Assembly (NCBI RefSeq): GCF_029227915.1
Contig: NC_079877.1
Span: forward strand, 9,672,001 to 9,736,000
Direction: 5' to 3'
Source: Hydractinia symbiolongicarpus
Lineage: Eukaryota > Cnidaria > Hydrozoa > Anthoathecata > Hydractiniidae
Length of the DNA stretch: 64,000 nucleotides
Shown here piece after piece: positions 46,497 to 57,997 of this stretch (its first letter is position 1; the number at the start of each line of letters is the position of its first letter). The notes below the pieces were generated by a model. That model worked only from the letters and a program-made list of their open reading frames with translations, made no database searches and had not been told where the DNA came from. The position numbers were made by a program, and so were the translations under genes.

Positions 46497-49400
46497 GAAA
46501 ATCTCCAAGAACATTTTTTATAAGAATCAATTCCGTCCTACACGTCTTATTTAGGATAGATAAAGGCACTAAAATTAACAGGGATTAACTACAATAAAGT
46601 GAGACAATTGTGAATATATTTCAAATTTATAAACTCTTGCTGTTTCTGCCAATATCAGGCTTCATCAGCATGACTAGGTGATCACACCAGCCATGGACAG
46701 CAAAATAAAACACAATCATAACAAAAACAATAAGAATATGGAAAGATCAGGATAATGAAGATGAAATGTACATACACGTGATATGATACATACACCTCAA
46801 CCCATGTATTTATTCAGATATACTTGTTTATTCATAGGGCTAAACTCAAGTTTCGTTTAAACTTTAAGAAGAATTAAGAAGGGCAATTTTCTGCTTTTTT
46901 GCATGCTGAAATAGGAAAATGCGACTTTCGCTTAAGAAGGTTGCAACCTGGAACAAGGCTTGAAGTGTACACCAATACCTTCATAACAAAATAAAATTTT
47001 TAACTGACCTCCATCAGGTAAAATAAATGGGCATGGCAATATACACTGTGTAAAGAGAGTTCGAATCCGTAAAAAGCCGAACTGTGGGTAAAACGTATTA
47101 ATTTTTCTCTTTATTACTGTTGACAAGGCAAGTATTGATAGAAGGAGACCACGTCTGGGGGTACAGATGTTGATTGCTTCGGCTTTAACTGCCTCCTCAG
47201 GAGAAAGACTCATATCACAAACAATATGGGAAGGGGAAAATCTGAATAAACTTTTTTCAGATATAAAAATATTTGCCTTTTGGTTTTTAAAAGCAATTGA
47301 AAACAAGGATGCTTGGAATAAAAAGAAGGATGCAAGAAAAGTTCTATGGATGTCAATGTTCTCAAAATATCAACAAGAGAATTATCATCTACCAATACCA
47401 ACGATGCTGAGCTGTATAATACATTTTACCATGACCTTTCACTCAACAAACTTTGTTTCCTAATAGCCATTCGAAGAGTTGTTTATTTTCTTCACCAACC
47501 TTACTTATCCAGATGTCAAGTTCTTGCTTCTAATACCAACACAAATATTAATTGAGAAAGAACTCCTCCACAATGCTGAAAATTCTGTTCAAAGCTCATA
47601 TTACAAAAACAATTAGCCAGCTGGCTAGCTATAGCTAATTAGCAAAATCTTTTTGTATTTGTTCTGGATAGTCTGTTGTAAAAAGCTCTCCCACAACTAG
47701 CTTTTCGTAGCGAATATACTGAAAACCCTTAAATACATGCAAGGTGTGTTGGAGAGTAAAAAACATACTTCTCACCTTAAAGCAATAATTCCTTTATCTT
47801 CACACCTCGCCTCAGATGGAATGTATATATACCTGTATTCCGATGAAGACTTTTACCAACCAAGGGATAAATATCCCCAGACAACAAAAATGTCCGAGAA
47901 TAAACACTTTCTTAAAGTTCTTTTTGGATTTTACGAACAGATTCAACATTATCACACTTTAAATCAGTAAGCACCCGCGCCAACAAGTCCGCAGTATGAT
48001 AGTACGAAAAGAATCCAAGCCAAAAGGCGTGAGTCTTGGACTAATCCTGACGGATGGGAGTTTAAACTATAGCCTAACAGGTTATAAGTAACCACGCAGT
48101 ACGGAACCTAAATTTCCTACGCCGGCTGCGGGCCACATATTGTTGGACTACGCATAGAGTGTGAAAATTACGTCACGATTTTGACGTCACATGCCCCTTA
48201 GGTGAGATGGGGAGGGTTGCGGGCCATAGCTATTTGATTTTTGACTAACTGAGTGACTAATTAGTCAAAATGAATCAGTCAAAATCTGTAAGCTATAATT
48301 TGCAACCCTCTCAGTCTATATGGTAGTGACGTCACAACTTTGACGTCAACATCGCCATAGGCGAAATGGAGAGGGCTGTGAACAATGGCTTTTCGCCGTA
48401 AATAAATTACAATGTGATTTTTTAACGCGCTCCGTCTGCAACACCTGGATTGTCGACATTATTTGCTTGGCTAACATTTTTCGTCAAATTTACACTTAGT
48501 CACGCGACTTATCTGACAAACCCTGGATCCGCGCCTGCGTTTCGACATGCCGTACATTGTTTTATTGATATCACTGAAAGATACAACGCTCTTTTGTAAA
48601 ATTGTCTTGTTGCTTTCGCGCTCACTTCTGCATTGTTATCAGGAAAAAATTTGAGTGGGAGAAAAAGTTTTAGTCTTCCTAGTAGGGATTAACTTTCCAA
48701 AAAAATATTCAAACGAAACATAAGAATTTTTTTGTAAAAAGCATTTGAATTAATTTTTATCTCCTTTGACGTTTGTTACCCTGTTGTTGGTTGGGCGCAC
48801 AGAAAGATCTTGCTTATGTACCCCCGGATTCTGTTGCGCGAACTCGCAAGATCAAGAGTGTTTTTAATCTTCGCTAAAGGTCAAGAGTGTTTTTAATCTT
48901 CGCTGAAAAACACTTGCGAAAGACCTGGTTTCTATTAACTTGAAATCAAAATGCTCCTTAACGATGTTTTGGACGTAAATATGAAAACGATTGCAAAAAA
49001 ACCGTCGTCAGCCTGGAGTGTTTTTTAACATTGGTTAGCCTGAAATTTGCTTTATTTCGTTCTCATGCGTAAAGCATCTTTTTTATGGCAAATATATTCG
49101 CTTCCAGACTTTAAAGTTCATGCAAAATGCAAAAGACTGAAAAAAAGGATCTTTTTTCAGAGAATGTGTAATGTACCTAAGTATTGCTGCCACTTTAAAA
49201 CATAAGTAAAACATATTGTGAAGAATAAAATATATTTTGAAACATAAAAAATACAAGTTTTTACAAAATTAAAAATATTTACACTGTGACAGATAAAAAC
49301 CGGGTCATAAAAAACAGTGGTAAGAAGATTTTTGCCTTCCTCTCTCCGTTTTAAGTATATAGTACATAAAATAAAATAAAAGCTAAAATAAATAAGAAAT

Positions 49401-49597
49401 AATTTTTTGACATCGAACCGCCTTAAAACTATGTAAAGATAGTTTGAGTGATCGATCATCGTCAAATCAATAATGTAGAAAAAGGTAATTTTTGAGGCTC
49501 TATGAAGAAGGGTGCGCAAAGTCAGTAACGCTATCAATGTTAGTTTTGAAAAAGTATTCAGAAAGATTTTCAAAAGAACGATGGTGTTTTATAAAAT
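46497..49597. other. Stretch between the two genes of copy 1, no gene called
   Basis: About 46,930-47,310 is open on the minus strand for 124 codons (with INICTPRRGLLLSILALS) and faintly recalls an OTU-like protease segment; too weak to call. About 48,169-48,232 and 48,326-48,391 are diverged direct copies with TGACGTCA sites. 48,850-48,905 holds two copies of a 26-bp unit (TCAAGAGTGTTTTTAATCTT...). The TGA near 49,140 onward is the RING gene's 3' flank. Confidence 0.4.
48169..48391. repeat. Two diverged ~64-bp direct repeats with TGACGTCA palindromes
   Basis: Copy one has TGACGTCA at 48,182; copy two has it at 48,327 and 48,341. Shared words include ACGTCAC, TTTGACGTCA, GAAATGGAGAGGG/GAGATGGGGAGGG and the start of AACAATGGCT/GCCATAGCT. 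TGACGTCA is the CRE octamer of bZIP proteins. A regulatory role is only a possibility. Confidence 0.55.
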
Positions 49598-51027
49598 TTA
49601 ATTCGGAAAGACAGAACGTATTTCTGCAAGCACTCCATCAAAATTATTAGTTTCAAAAATTGCGTCGAGTTCGTTGGACCTGCAATGTGGGCAATTTTGA
49701 TTTTCTAAAAACCAGCGATCTACACATTCGCCACAACCAATTATTCTTCTGCAGCAGGAACCCATTTTCACCGGACTCCGGCTTAACCCACGACATATCA
49801 AGCACTCGAAGCTTTGTTTTGCCTTCTCATAGATCTTTACAGATGATAATGCTCGTTGTGCTGCCTCTCGTGTATCTTGGTCCACACAAGTTAAAATCAC
49901 GCCAGATTGGACGAGGCTGGTGAGGTCAGCAAGTTTTTCCTTTATTTCTTCTAAAATAAATTAAAATTAAATATTTTGGAAGGGATGGATGTATTTTTAA
50001 CGTGGAGAAAAAGTTACCTCTTTGAAAAATGATTAAAACATTAATTTTATTTAACTGTTTAGTAAGATTTTTATTTTTTTACATTTAGAAAAGTTGGCGA
50101 CATTAAAATTACTCACCAAAATTAATGGACTGTGTGCTTGTTCTTCGTGGCGTAAAATAATCAAATGTTTCGAGATCATTGGCTTTTACTGCATAAACCT
50201 TCCGAGCCGCGGCTTTCCAGAAGCTTATTCCTGTAAGAAGAAAGTGTTCTCTTTAAAACTGTGAAGAGGAAAAACAATTTTCAGTCCATATTCAAATATA
50301 TATATACACACCTCTTGTGGCTGCGGAGTCCTCGTATCGTAAACCACCTCCTTGCACTAACACCAACGTTCGATCTTCGAATCGTGTTTTTGCCATCTCC
50401 GTGATTGCGTCGACGTTTGCTTCTGCTTCCGTTATTGTTATAAACGAAATTCGTTTCTGATTAACTGTAAAAAAGAAGAGTATTTATAATTTATGAATGT
50501 GTAAAATTAGAACGTTTAGTATAGAACAATATCAACTTACCGATTTTTTTGTTCTCTATATCCGCCAGAACAACTTTTAAAACATAGTTCTCCGCAGCCG
50601 CACCTACACGTTTACGCGACATCGTGGACGAAGATGTATGCAACATTGTTGGCCTTCGAAACGCGCCGATGTCATTGACCGTTGATGTCGGTAGGTTTCT
50701 AACCTGAGTCATGCCTTGATGTGGTTCTCCCTCCACTTGGTAATACGTGCCAGAAGGCGACTCCCGAAGGCAATCAAACGTCCCATCCGGATTCGGAAAT
50801 TCTGAGGAACCGAACTCCTCTGTTATGTACACCGATGTAACGTCAAGCTATAATAAACAAGAATGAAATTATCATAGTTCTTTGAAACTCTGCTAGTCTA
50901 CAATGGTGTGAATAACGCATACCTTGTAAATCATTGCCAGTCTTTGGACTGATACTTGGCTTCTCCGCAGTGTTCTTTCTGTGCGATCCCCGTCACGGCC
51001 ATTGTAAAAAATAAATGAAGAATCCAT
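49598..51027 (-). CDS. RING-type protein associated with copy 1
   Basis: Five exons on the minus strand: 51027-50923, 50847-50541, 50464-50312, 50230-50117, 49950-49598; about 343 codons with frame kept throughout. The N-terminus (MDSSFIFYNGRDGDRTERTL) and a conserved EEFGS segment lead into a Ser/Thr-rich linker with SRKRVG and ENYVLKVVLADIENKKIG. A central block has TLVLVQGGGLRYEDSAATRG and FWKAAARKVYAVKA. The C-terminus is a RING finger: C-x2-C-x12-C-C-x5-C-x2-C-x10-C-x2-C (CLICRG...CPHCR), with Cys in place of the usual His. Such domains typically recruit E2 ubiquitin-conjugating enzymes. It is homologous along its whole length to the RING gene of copy 2, and the 153-nt third exon has the same length as exon 4 there. 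It faces the copy 1 integrase rather than following it, and no terminal repeat is found at its far side, so it could be a rearranged element gene or a captured one. Confidence 0.82.
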
Positions 51028-51304
51028 ATTTTATATCGCTTTCTATCGTGTGCAAATTAATCCTGCAACTGACTTATCCCCCCTCACTGGAGGGATTACA
51101 TAGGCATGTACCAGGACACACCAAAAAGGGGGTTAATGCAAGGGCTAGGCCCTTTTGAACCCACACGAAAAACAGTTTATACGACCCCCTAATTATGCCG
51201 CAGTTCAGGGGGTCGGCTAAAAAATGCGGGAAACCTAAATCTTATTGCATCATAAATATTGTTACAAAATAGTGGTATGCAAGAATTGAACCACCTGTCA
51301 ATTG
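51028..51304. other. Upstream flank of the RING gene
   Basis: Contains a hairpin-forming pair GACCCCCT...AGGGGGTC (about 51,182-51,215) and other runs of C and G in AT-rich sequence. No terminal repeat and no gene is seen. Confidence 0.45.
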
Positions 51305-51796
51305 AATCCGTGACCTAAAAGGGACATTTAATTTTCATTTTAAAATAAAAACAAATTTCAATTTTTTTATCAATTTTTCTTTTTTAATTTAATACAAAAA
51401 GAAAATTTAAACTCAATTTTCGTTTTTCGTTTTCAAATCAAAAAACAAAAAAGGAACTTCATATTTTGGCAAAAAAGTACGCTCTCCTTCGCAGACGTTT
51501 TTCTTCTACAAACCCAAGGATTACTTTGGGTCATTTGGTGCTAAAAATCCCAAAATGTAATATCAATTTCCAAATTTTTGATTTTTAATAGAATTTCAAA
51601 TTTGAAAATTAAATCAAATTTCGTTTAAATCAAGAATTGAAATTCAAGTTCAATTTTTGATTTTGGTTTAAATAGAAATTTAAAAATCAAATTAAATTTT
51701 TGATTTTGGAGTTAAATCAAAATCAAAAATTGAAAATCAACTTTGATTTTTAAATTAAATTAAAAAAGGAAATTCGATTTTATTTTTTTTCTGAAG
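51305..51796 (+). repeat. Solo terminal repeat of the integrase-RING element
   Basis: 492 bp from AATCCGTGACC to CTGAAG, the same length as, and almost the same sequence as, the left terminal repeat of copy 2 (53,991-54,482). It is not followed by element interior; another terminal repeat of the second type starts directly after CTGAAG. Confidence 0.85.
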
Positions 51797-53942
51797 AATC
51801 CGTGACCTAAAAGGGACATTTAATTTTCATTTTAAAATAAAAACAAATTTCAATTTTTTTATCAATTTTTCTTTTTTAATTCAATAAAAAAAAAAAATTT
51901 AAACTCAATTTTCGTTTTTCGTTTTCAAATCAAAAAACAAAAAAGGAACTTCATATTTTGGCAAAAAAGTACGCTCTCCTTCGCAGACGTTTTTCTTCTA
52001 CGAACCCAAGGATTACTTTGGGTCATTTGGTGCTAAAAATCCCAAAATGTAATATCAATTTCTAAATTTCTGATTTTTAAGAGAATTTTAAATTTGAAAA
52101 TTAAATCAAATTTCGTTTAAATCAAAAATTGAATTTTAAGTTCAATTTTTGATTTTTAATTTGAATCAAAAATTGAAATTCAAGTTCAATTTTGATTTAA
52201 ATAGAAAATTGAAAATTTTTAACTCGTAAATGCGTAAAGGAAGTTAGTAAAGGAGTAACAAATCATGTGACAAGTCATGTGATAATTCTGGCCTATCAGA
52301 TCAATTGACGTGAAGTGTAAAGAGTTGTATAACATTCGTAGGATTCAGTTAAATGTTGTTTGTCTTACCACAGAAACAGACATGAATAAAATTTTTACTG
52401 AAGAAATTCTTTCTTTTTTTTCACAAAAAATTTCAATGTGTTGCAAACAAGTACGTGGATGCTCCACGTGTGTGGATCAATGGACGGAATTACGATGCCC
52501 CCATGCCGTAACGAGCTTTACGAGACCGTTACGGTCAATGTTTTTGAAAATATCTTAGCAATTTTAAACAATTTGTAATTTTTTTATATGTGCATTTAAC
52601 TTTTTTTTCTAAAAAAAATGTTTCTTATCCTTACTATCTTTACTAGTAAAATTATTTAAGTTCTTGAAACTGGTGAATAGAAGCTATTCTTATACAAGTG
52701 TGCGTTTATTGTCAAATGTCTATGTCACATCTATAACTTTGGAAATAAATTGTTTTCTGCTTCACATTTTTTTTCATGAATTATAAAGGAAGCTCGAACA
52801 TAATTGTTTTTAGAGAGAAGAAAGATATTTTTTATTAAAAGTAAAACATTGTTATATATTCTAGATTTTCCTTTTTTAGTTATTTTTTCTTTGAACTGAA
52901 GAAAAAAGAAACATTAATAATTTAACACTATTTCCGTCTACATTCATTTGTTCTGATTTTCTGATGTTCTGATCATATTTAGATTTCCTGATTTCTAAAT
53001 TCAAACCTTAAAGTTTACCTTCCGTGACAAAAAAGGTTTACCTAAAATGACTTAAATTATTGTAACAATTAGGAAAAACAAATATTTGTTTTAGCTAAAA
53101 ATTAAAACTTTGCGGCATAAGTTCTCTGTAAGTTGTAAATATGAGTTGTGAAAACCTATCTACAATTTTATGGAGTATCGGTTCCACGCTGAGCGATGTT
53201 AGTACTTTATAGGAGTTAGAAGTGAAGCTATTCAGAGAGCAACAAAATTTTTTATGACCTTCTTCACTGAAAACGTAGCCTAATTTATTCTTTCAACCAC
53301 AAGTCTGACGTATTGAAAAATTTTCAATATGTTAAATTTCGTAACAGCTTTCGGCATAATATTCAAAGCGTGCAAAGTTTTTTTTTTCTACTTTACATTC
53401 TACCTCACATAAAATAAATAGAAGCACGTATTGAATCGATTCTCAAAAACGCTTTTAAAAATAAAAATCATCATTCCTAAAATATAAATTGTTCTTAACA
53501 AAATTTGTGTTATGTATCCATTACGAGAAGTACTGTGACGCTTTAAGTTCGCTATACGAAACTTTTCTTTTCACTGACCGGGAATCTGCTGTATGATTCT
53601 CTTTTAAACATATTGTCAAAACATCGACTGCTTAATCAATTCACTAAATATGCCTTTTCGTTTCGATCCAACCTAAACAATGCGACGTTTCAAGCGCAAT
53701 ATTTTCATAAGATTGTTTTAAGGATTCTTCCTAAGTCCAAATTGATGACATATAAATCTGTAGCTTGATTCCGTAATTTTTGAAATGTTTGAAGATTTTC
53801 TCGCACAGTTGATAAATTATTATGCAGTATTTCAAAATCTTCTCGGAAAAAGTTTAAAAACTGGCCCACGGTTTAAGCTAGGTTTAAGGACCCTTCTCCC
53901 CATTGTAAGTAAACGTAATATGTTGCGTAAATCCTTGTCCGC

Positions 53943-53975
<33 letters not shown>

Positions 53976-53990
53976 GTGATTATTCTTCAG
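51797..53990 (+). mobile_element. Internally deleted derivative of the integrase-RING element
   Basis: Begins with the right-type terminal repeat (equal to the reverse complement of about 60,190-60,628), continues through the 5' flank and first codons of the integrase, then jumps at about 52,425-52,432 into the 3' end of the RING gene and runs to the trinucleotide tract and CTTCAG that precede the terminal repeat. About 4 kb of interior is missing. The join falls in a run of A, as expected for a microhomology deletion. Its own right terminal repeat is absent in the expected orientation. Confidence 0.85.
52310..52558 (+). pseudogene. Chimeric frame: integrase N-terminus joined to RING C-terminus
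   Basis: Open for 82 codons. The first ~40 match the copy 2 integrase N-terminus (through LSFFSQK). The rest match the RING C-terminus (SMCCKQV, GCSTCVDQW, RCPH) up to a one-base deletion after CPH that shifts the frame and removes the last Cys. It lacks the first Cys pair, so no working RING is made. A product of the deletion, probably not functional. Confidence 0.7.
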
Positions 53991-54482
53991 AATCCGTGAC
54001 CTAAAAGGGACATTCAATTTTCATTTTAAAATGAAAACAAATTTTATTTTTTTTATCAATTTTTCTTTTTTAATTCAATACAAAAAGAAAATTTCAACTC
54101 AATTTTCGTTTTTCGTTTGCAAATCAAAAAACAAAAAAGGGACTTCATATTTTGGCAAAAAAGTACCCTCTCCTTCGCAGACGTTTTTCATCTACAAACC
54201 CAAGGATTACTTTGGGTCATTTGGTGCTAAAAATCCCAAAATGTAATATCAATTTCAAAATTTTTGATTTTTAATAGAATTTCAAATTTGAAAATTAAAT
54301 CAAATTTCGTTTATATCAAGAATTGAAATTCAAGTTCAATTTTTGATTTTGGTTTAAATAGAAATTTAAAAATCAAATTAAATTTTTGATTTTTGAGTTA
54401 AATCAAAATCAAAAATTGAAAATCAACTTTGATTTTTAAATTAAATTAAAAAAGGAAATTCGATTTTATTTTTTTTCTGAAG
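53991..54482 (+). repeat. Left terminal inverted repeat of copy 2
   Basis: 492 bp; the first ~330 bp pair with the right terminus, after which the two diverge but keep the same word usage (GAAATTCAAGTTCAATTTTT, AAATCAAAATC). Ends at CTGAAG before the trinucleotide tract. Confidence 0.88.
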
Positions 54483-54491
54483 AATAATCAC

Positions 54492-54523
<32 letters not shown>

Positions 54524-55889
54524 GCGGACAAGGATTTACGCAACATATTACGTCTACTTACAATGGGGAGAAGGGTCCTTAAACCTAGCTTAAAGCGTGG
54601 GCCAGTTTTTAAACTTTTTCCGAGAAGATTTTGAAAATAGTGGATAATAATTTATCAACTGTGCGAGAAAATCTTCAAACATTTCAAAAATTACGGAATC
54701 AAGCTACAGATTTATATGTCATCGATTTGGACTTAGGAAGATTCCTTGAAACAATCTTATGAAAATATTGCGCTTGAAACGCCGCATTGTTTAGGTTGGA
54801 TCGAAACGAAAAGGCATATTTAGTGAATTGATTAAGTAGTCGATGTTTTGACAATATGTTTAAAAGAGAATCTTACAGCAGATTCCCGGTCAGTGAAAAG
54901 AAAAGTTTCGTATAGCGAACTTAAAGCGTCACAGTACTTCTCGCAATGGATACATAACACAAATTTTGTTAAGAACAATTTATATTTTAGGAATGATGAT
55001 TTTTATTTTTAAAAGCGTTTTTGAGAATCGATTCAATACGTGCTTCTATTTATTTTATGTGAGGTAGAATGTAAAGTAGAAAGAAAAAACTTTGCACGCT
55101 TTGAATATTATGCCGAAAGCTGTTCCGAAATTTAATATATTGAAAATTTTTCAATACGTCAGACTTGTGGTTGAAAGAATAAATTAGGCTACGTTTTCAG
55201 TGAAGAAGGTCATAAAAAATTTTGTTGCTCTCTGAATAGCTCTACTTCTAACTCCTATAAAATACTAACATCGCTCAGCGTGGAACCGATACTCCATAAA
55301 ATTGTAGATAGGTTTTCACAACTCATTTTTACAACTTACAGAGAACTTATGCCGCAGAGTTTTAATTTTTAGCTAAAACAAATATTTGTTTTTCCTAATT
55401 GTTACAATAATTTAAGTCATTTTAGGTAAACTTTTTTGTCACGGAAGGTAAACTTTAAGGTTTGAATTTAGAAATCAGGAAATCTAAATATGATCAGAAC
55501 ATCAGAAAATCAGAACAAATGAATGTAGACGGAAATAGTGTTAAATTATTAATGTTTCTTTTTTCTTCAGTTCAAAGAAAAAATAACTAAAAAAGGAAAA
55601 TCTAGAATATATAACAATGTTTTACTTTTAATAAAAAATATCTTTCTTCTCTCTAAAAACAATTATGTTCGAGCTTCCTTTATAATTCATGAAAAAAAAT
55701 GTGAAGAATGAAAACAATTTATTTCCAAAGTTATAGATGTGACATAGACGTTTGACAATAAACGAACACTTGTATAAGAATAGCTTCTATTCACCAGTTT
55801 CAAGAACTTAAATAATTTTACTAGTAAGGATAGTAAGGATAAGAAACATTTTTTTTTAGGAAAAAAAGTTAAATGCACATATAAAAAAA
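54483..55889. other. 3' flank of the copy 2 RING gene
   Basis: Holds an (ATT)n microsatellite at about 54,499-54,523 and otherwise non-coding sequence, mirrored almost exactly in the derivative at 52,590-53,985. No gene in either arm is supported. Confidence 0.6.
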
Positions 55890-57454
55890 TTACAAATTGT
55901 TTAAAATTGCTAAGATATTTTCAAAAACATTGACCGTAACGGTCTCGTAAAACTCGTTACGGCAATGGGGGCATCGTAATTCCGTCCATTGATCCACACA
56001 CGTGGAGCATCCAAGTACTTGTTTGCAACACATTGAAATTGCTATTGGTGAAGCACTTATGTCTTGACACACAACACACTTGAATGTTTCTTTTAAAGGT
56101 TCAATGAGTAGCGTTGATTTCAGCAATGCTCCGACATCTCTTGGTAGCAATATATTTTCTTGCAACATGGTCTTTATTTCATCAATACTTTCTCTCACAT
56201 GATTATCCCCATCAGTAAATCGGTCAAAAGTTCCGACGAATTCTTCACGTTTAACGGCAAAAATCTTTCTCGCACTGCATCGCCAAAATGTATTGTCTAA
56301 AAAAGTAAACATTTTCACCAATTTTAGCCTAGCTGTTTTTAAAATCCTTTCCATATACAAAAATTCGTAAACTTAAAATATAAATTTTCTTGCTTTCAAA
56401 TATTACTTAAAGAACGCACCACGAGTAGCAGCAGTGTCTTCCATTTGAAGACCATTTGCGTGTACAAGTATTAATGGTTGTACACCGAATCCCTCTTCTG
56501 CAAGGCTAATGATCGCTGGGACATTTGCATTGGTTGGCGACAGTGAAAAGTATTGCATTCTTGAACTTTCACCTAAATTTTAAATTTTTTTTTAAACAAA
56601 ACATAAAGAAGAATCATTTATTAAGAATAATTTGTGTATGATTTTTAAACTACGCACTTTTGTTATAAGAAATGTGAAAGTAAATAAATAAGTAATATAA
56701 ATTAAAAAGAAAAATTCCACAAAAGAAATAAAAGTAATGCTTACCAACTTTTTTCCCTATCATGTTTGCCAGTGAGACTTTTATGATAAATCCATCTGAT
56801 TTTCGTTTTCTCGGCGTTGGCAACGGAGACGAAAAAGAAGATGACGGTAGTGGCGACGACGAATGTGGTAGTGGTTGAGAAGGACTAAATTGACAAAATG
56901 TACTTATCACTAATACTTCATTAAAACAACCCTAAATATTATGCAAAGATAAGCAAAAAGCTAATAAGTAAGACCTCCTTAGCTAGTTTTCAGTAAATTC
57001 AAATAGTCCGCACCTTGAAGATATTCGCCGGAACGCCCCAAATGGCACAGGCGATAGCGCAGGGGCTGATACTGGCGGTGTAGGATGTTGCGGAAAAGCA
57101 TTGTCACCGAAAACCTCGAATCGATCGTGCTCCATAGCTCGCTCTACGGCGGAAAACGTGCCATCTTCGTTCTGGAAGTCTATAGCCCCAAATTCTTCAC
57201 TTATGTAAACGGATTCTGGGATTAACTACGAATAAAAACGTAACATATCAGAGCTGAGTGATTTCATCAAATTTAAAAATATTTTGTCAATAAGGATTAA
57301 AAATCAAGAAATTCTTGAGTTTAAAAATACAAATTAGGTAAAAAAAATTGCGTACCTTAAAAACAATGGCTAGCCTAGAAGCATTAGCCTGGCATTTTCG
57401 AATTGTGAATGTTAAATTTTCTTCACCATTTTTAAAAAAAGTGATGCTCTCCAT
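55890..57454 (-). CDS. RING-type protein of copy 2
   Basis: Five exons on the minus strand: 57454-57356, 57225-57014, 56884-56745, 56572-56420, 56296-55890; 1011 nt, 336 codons plus stop. N-terminal MESITFFKNGEENLTFTIRK; then VYISEEFGAIDFQNEDGTF, a motif also present in the copy 1 protein. A Ser/Pro-rich linker leads to a basic PRKRKSDGF that could serve nuclear import. Then come IIKVSLANMIGKKVG, a block with LILVHANGLQMEDTAATRG, FWRCSARKIFAVKR, and a C-terminal RING finger C-x2-C-x12-C-C-x5-C-x2-C-x8-C-x2-C (CVVCQD...CPHCR). The two element proteins are alike in block order and in exon phases, but far apart in sequence, so the gene has been kept under constraint. Possible role: an E3 ligase that helps integration, marks the integrase or counters host silencing. 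That is inference. Confidence 0.88.
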
Positions 57455-57997
57455 GGCGACTATCTGTGTTTTCCGGGCAAAATTTTGCAATTAATGAAAA
57501 AATTAAGAGCTCTGTATTTATAGCATGCCATGGCTTCATTCATTATTTTTTAGCCATAAGATCAAACGATTCCGCTTGTCTGTCTTTTTTTATAAATTCA
57601 GCCGATTGCGGATACTTAACTGTAATATCACGAATAAGCAGATATGCGTTTCAAATATGTTTAAAACTAATTTACCCAAAAGTTAGCAAAATCTAGATTA
57701 AATTAAATCTTTTTTTTCATATTAGGCATTATTTATCTAAAAGATGGTTATTTTCCTTCTTACTGCAGTAATTTCGTGCAAGTCATGTTTCTTTCATAAG
57801 AAACTTCCTTCTTCCTGTCTGGTCGCATTCAAGATGTTTGAAATGAATGAGAAGAAGAAAAAACGTTTTTTCTCTGTTCTTCTATTTGGGTTTTCTATGT
57901 TGTAAATAGCCAGACTGTTATCTTAAAAAAAATATTTCCGTTCATTTTCGTTAGTTTTAATATTTGTTAGTTATTACATACAACGTCATGAGTATGG

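Larger units (their letters stand above)
44221..46500 (+). mobile_element. Integrase-RING element, copy 1: left end and integrase half
   Basis: The left end, GCGTGTACCCTTAGGGCCATTT followed by GATTTTCA, aligns with the terminus of copy 2 (CCGTGACC...AGGGACATTTAATTTTCA), so the same transposon family is present. About 44,233-44,420 is built of iterated GATTTTCAAT / AAAATCAAAATT words, as in the other termini. The integrase gene follows. No matching right end was found before 51,300, so the right boundary given here is only the end of the recognisable integrase region. Confidence 0.65.
52433..56037. repeat. Large palindrome, ~1.56-kb arms around a 0.49-kb centre
   Basis: Left arm about 52,433-53,990 and right arm about 54,477-56,037 are reverse complements with few differences, including the ATT/AAT trinucleotide tract and the GTGATTATTCTTCAG / CTGAAGAATAATCAC pair next to the centre. 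The centre is the terminal repeat 53,991-54,482. The right arm belongs to copy 2, the left arm to the deletion derivative. Confidence 0.9.

Noticed and set aside
46932-47306. 124-codon minus-strand frame with ILALSTVIKRKI, faintly OTU-like
   Set aside because: No catalytic Cys/His pair visible and overlapping open frames on the other strand; too weak to call a gene.
53785-54246. Short frames over the trinucleotide tract and terminal repeat
   Set aside because: Low-complexity repeat sequence; the Asn run is the microsatellite.
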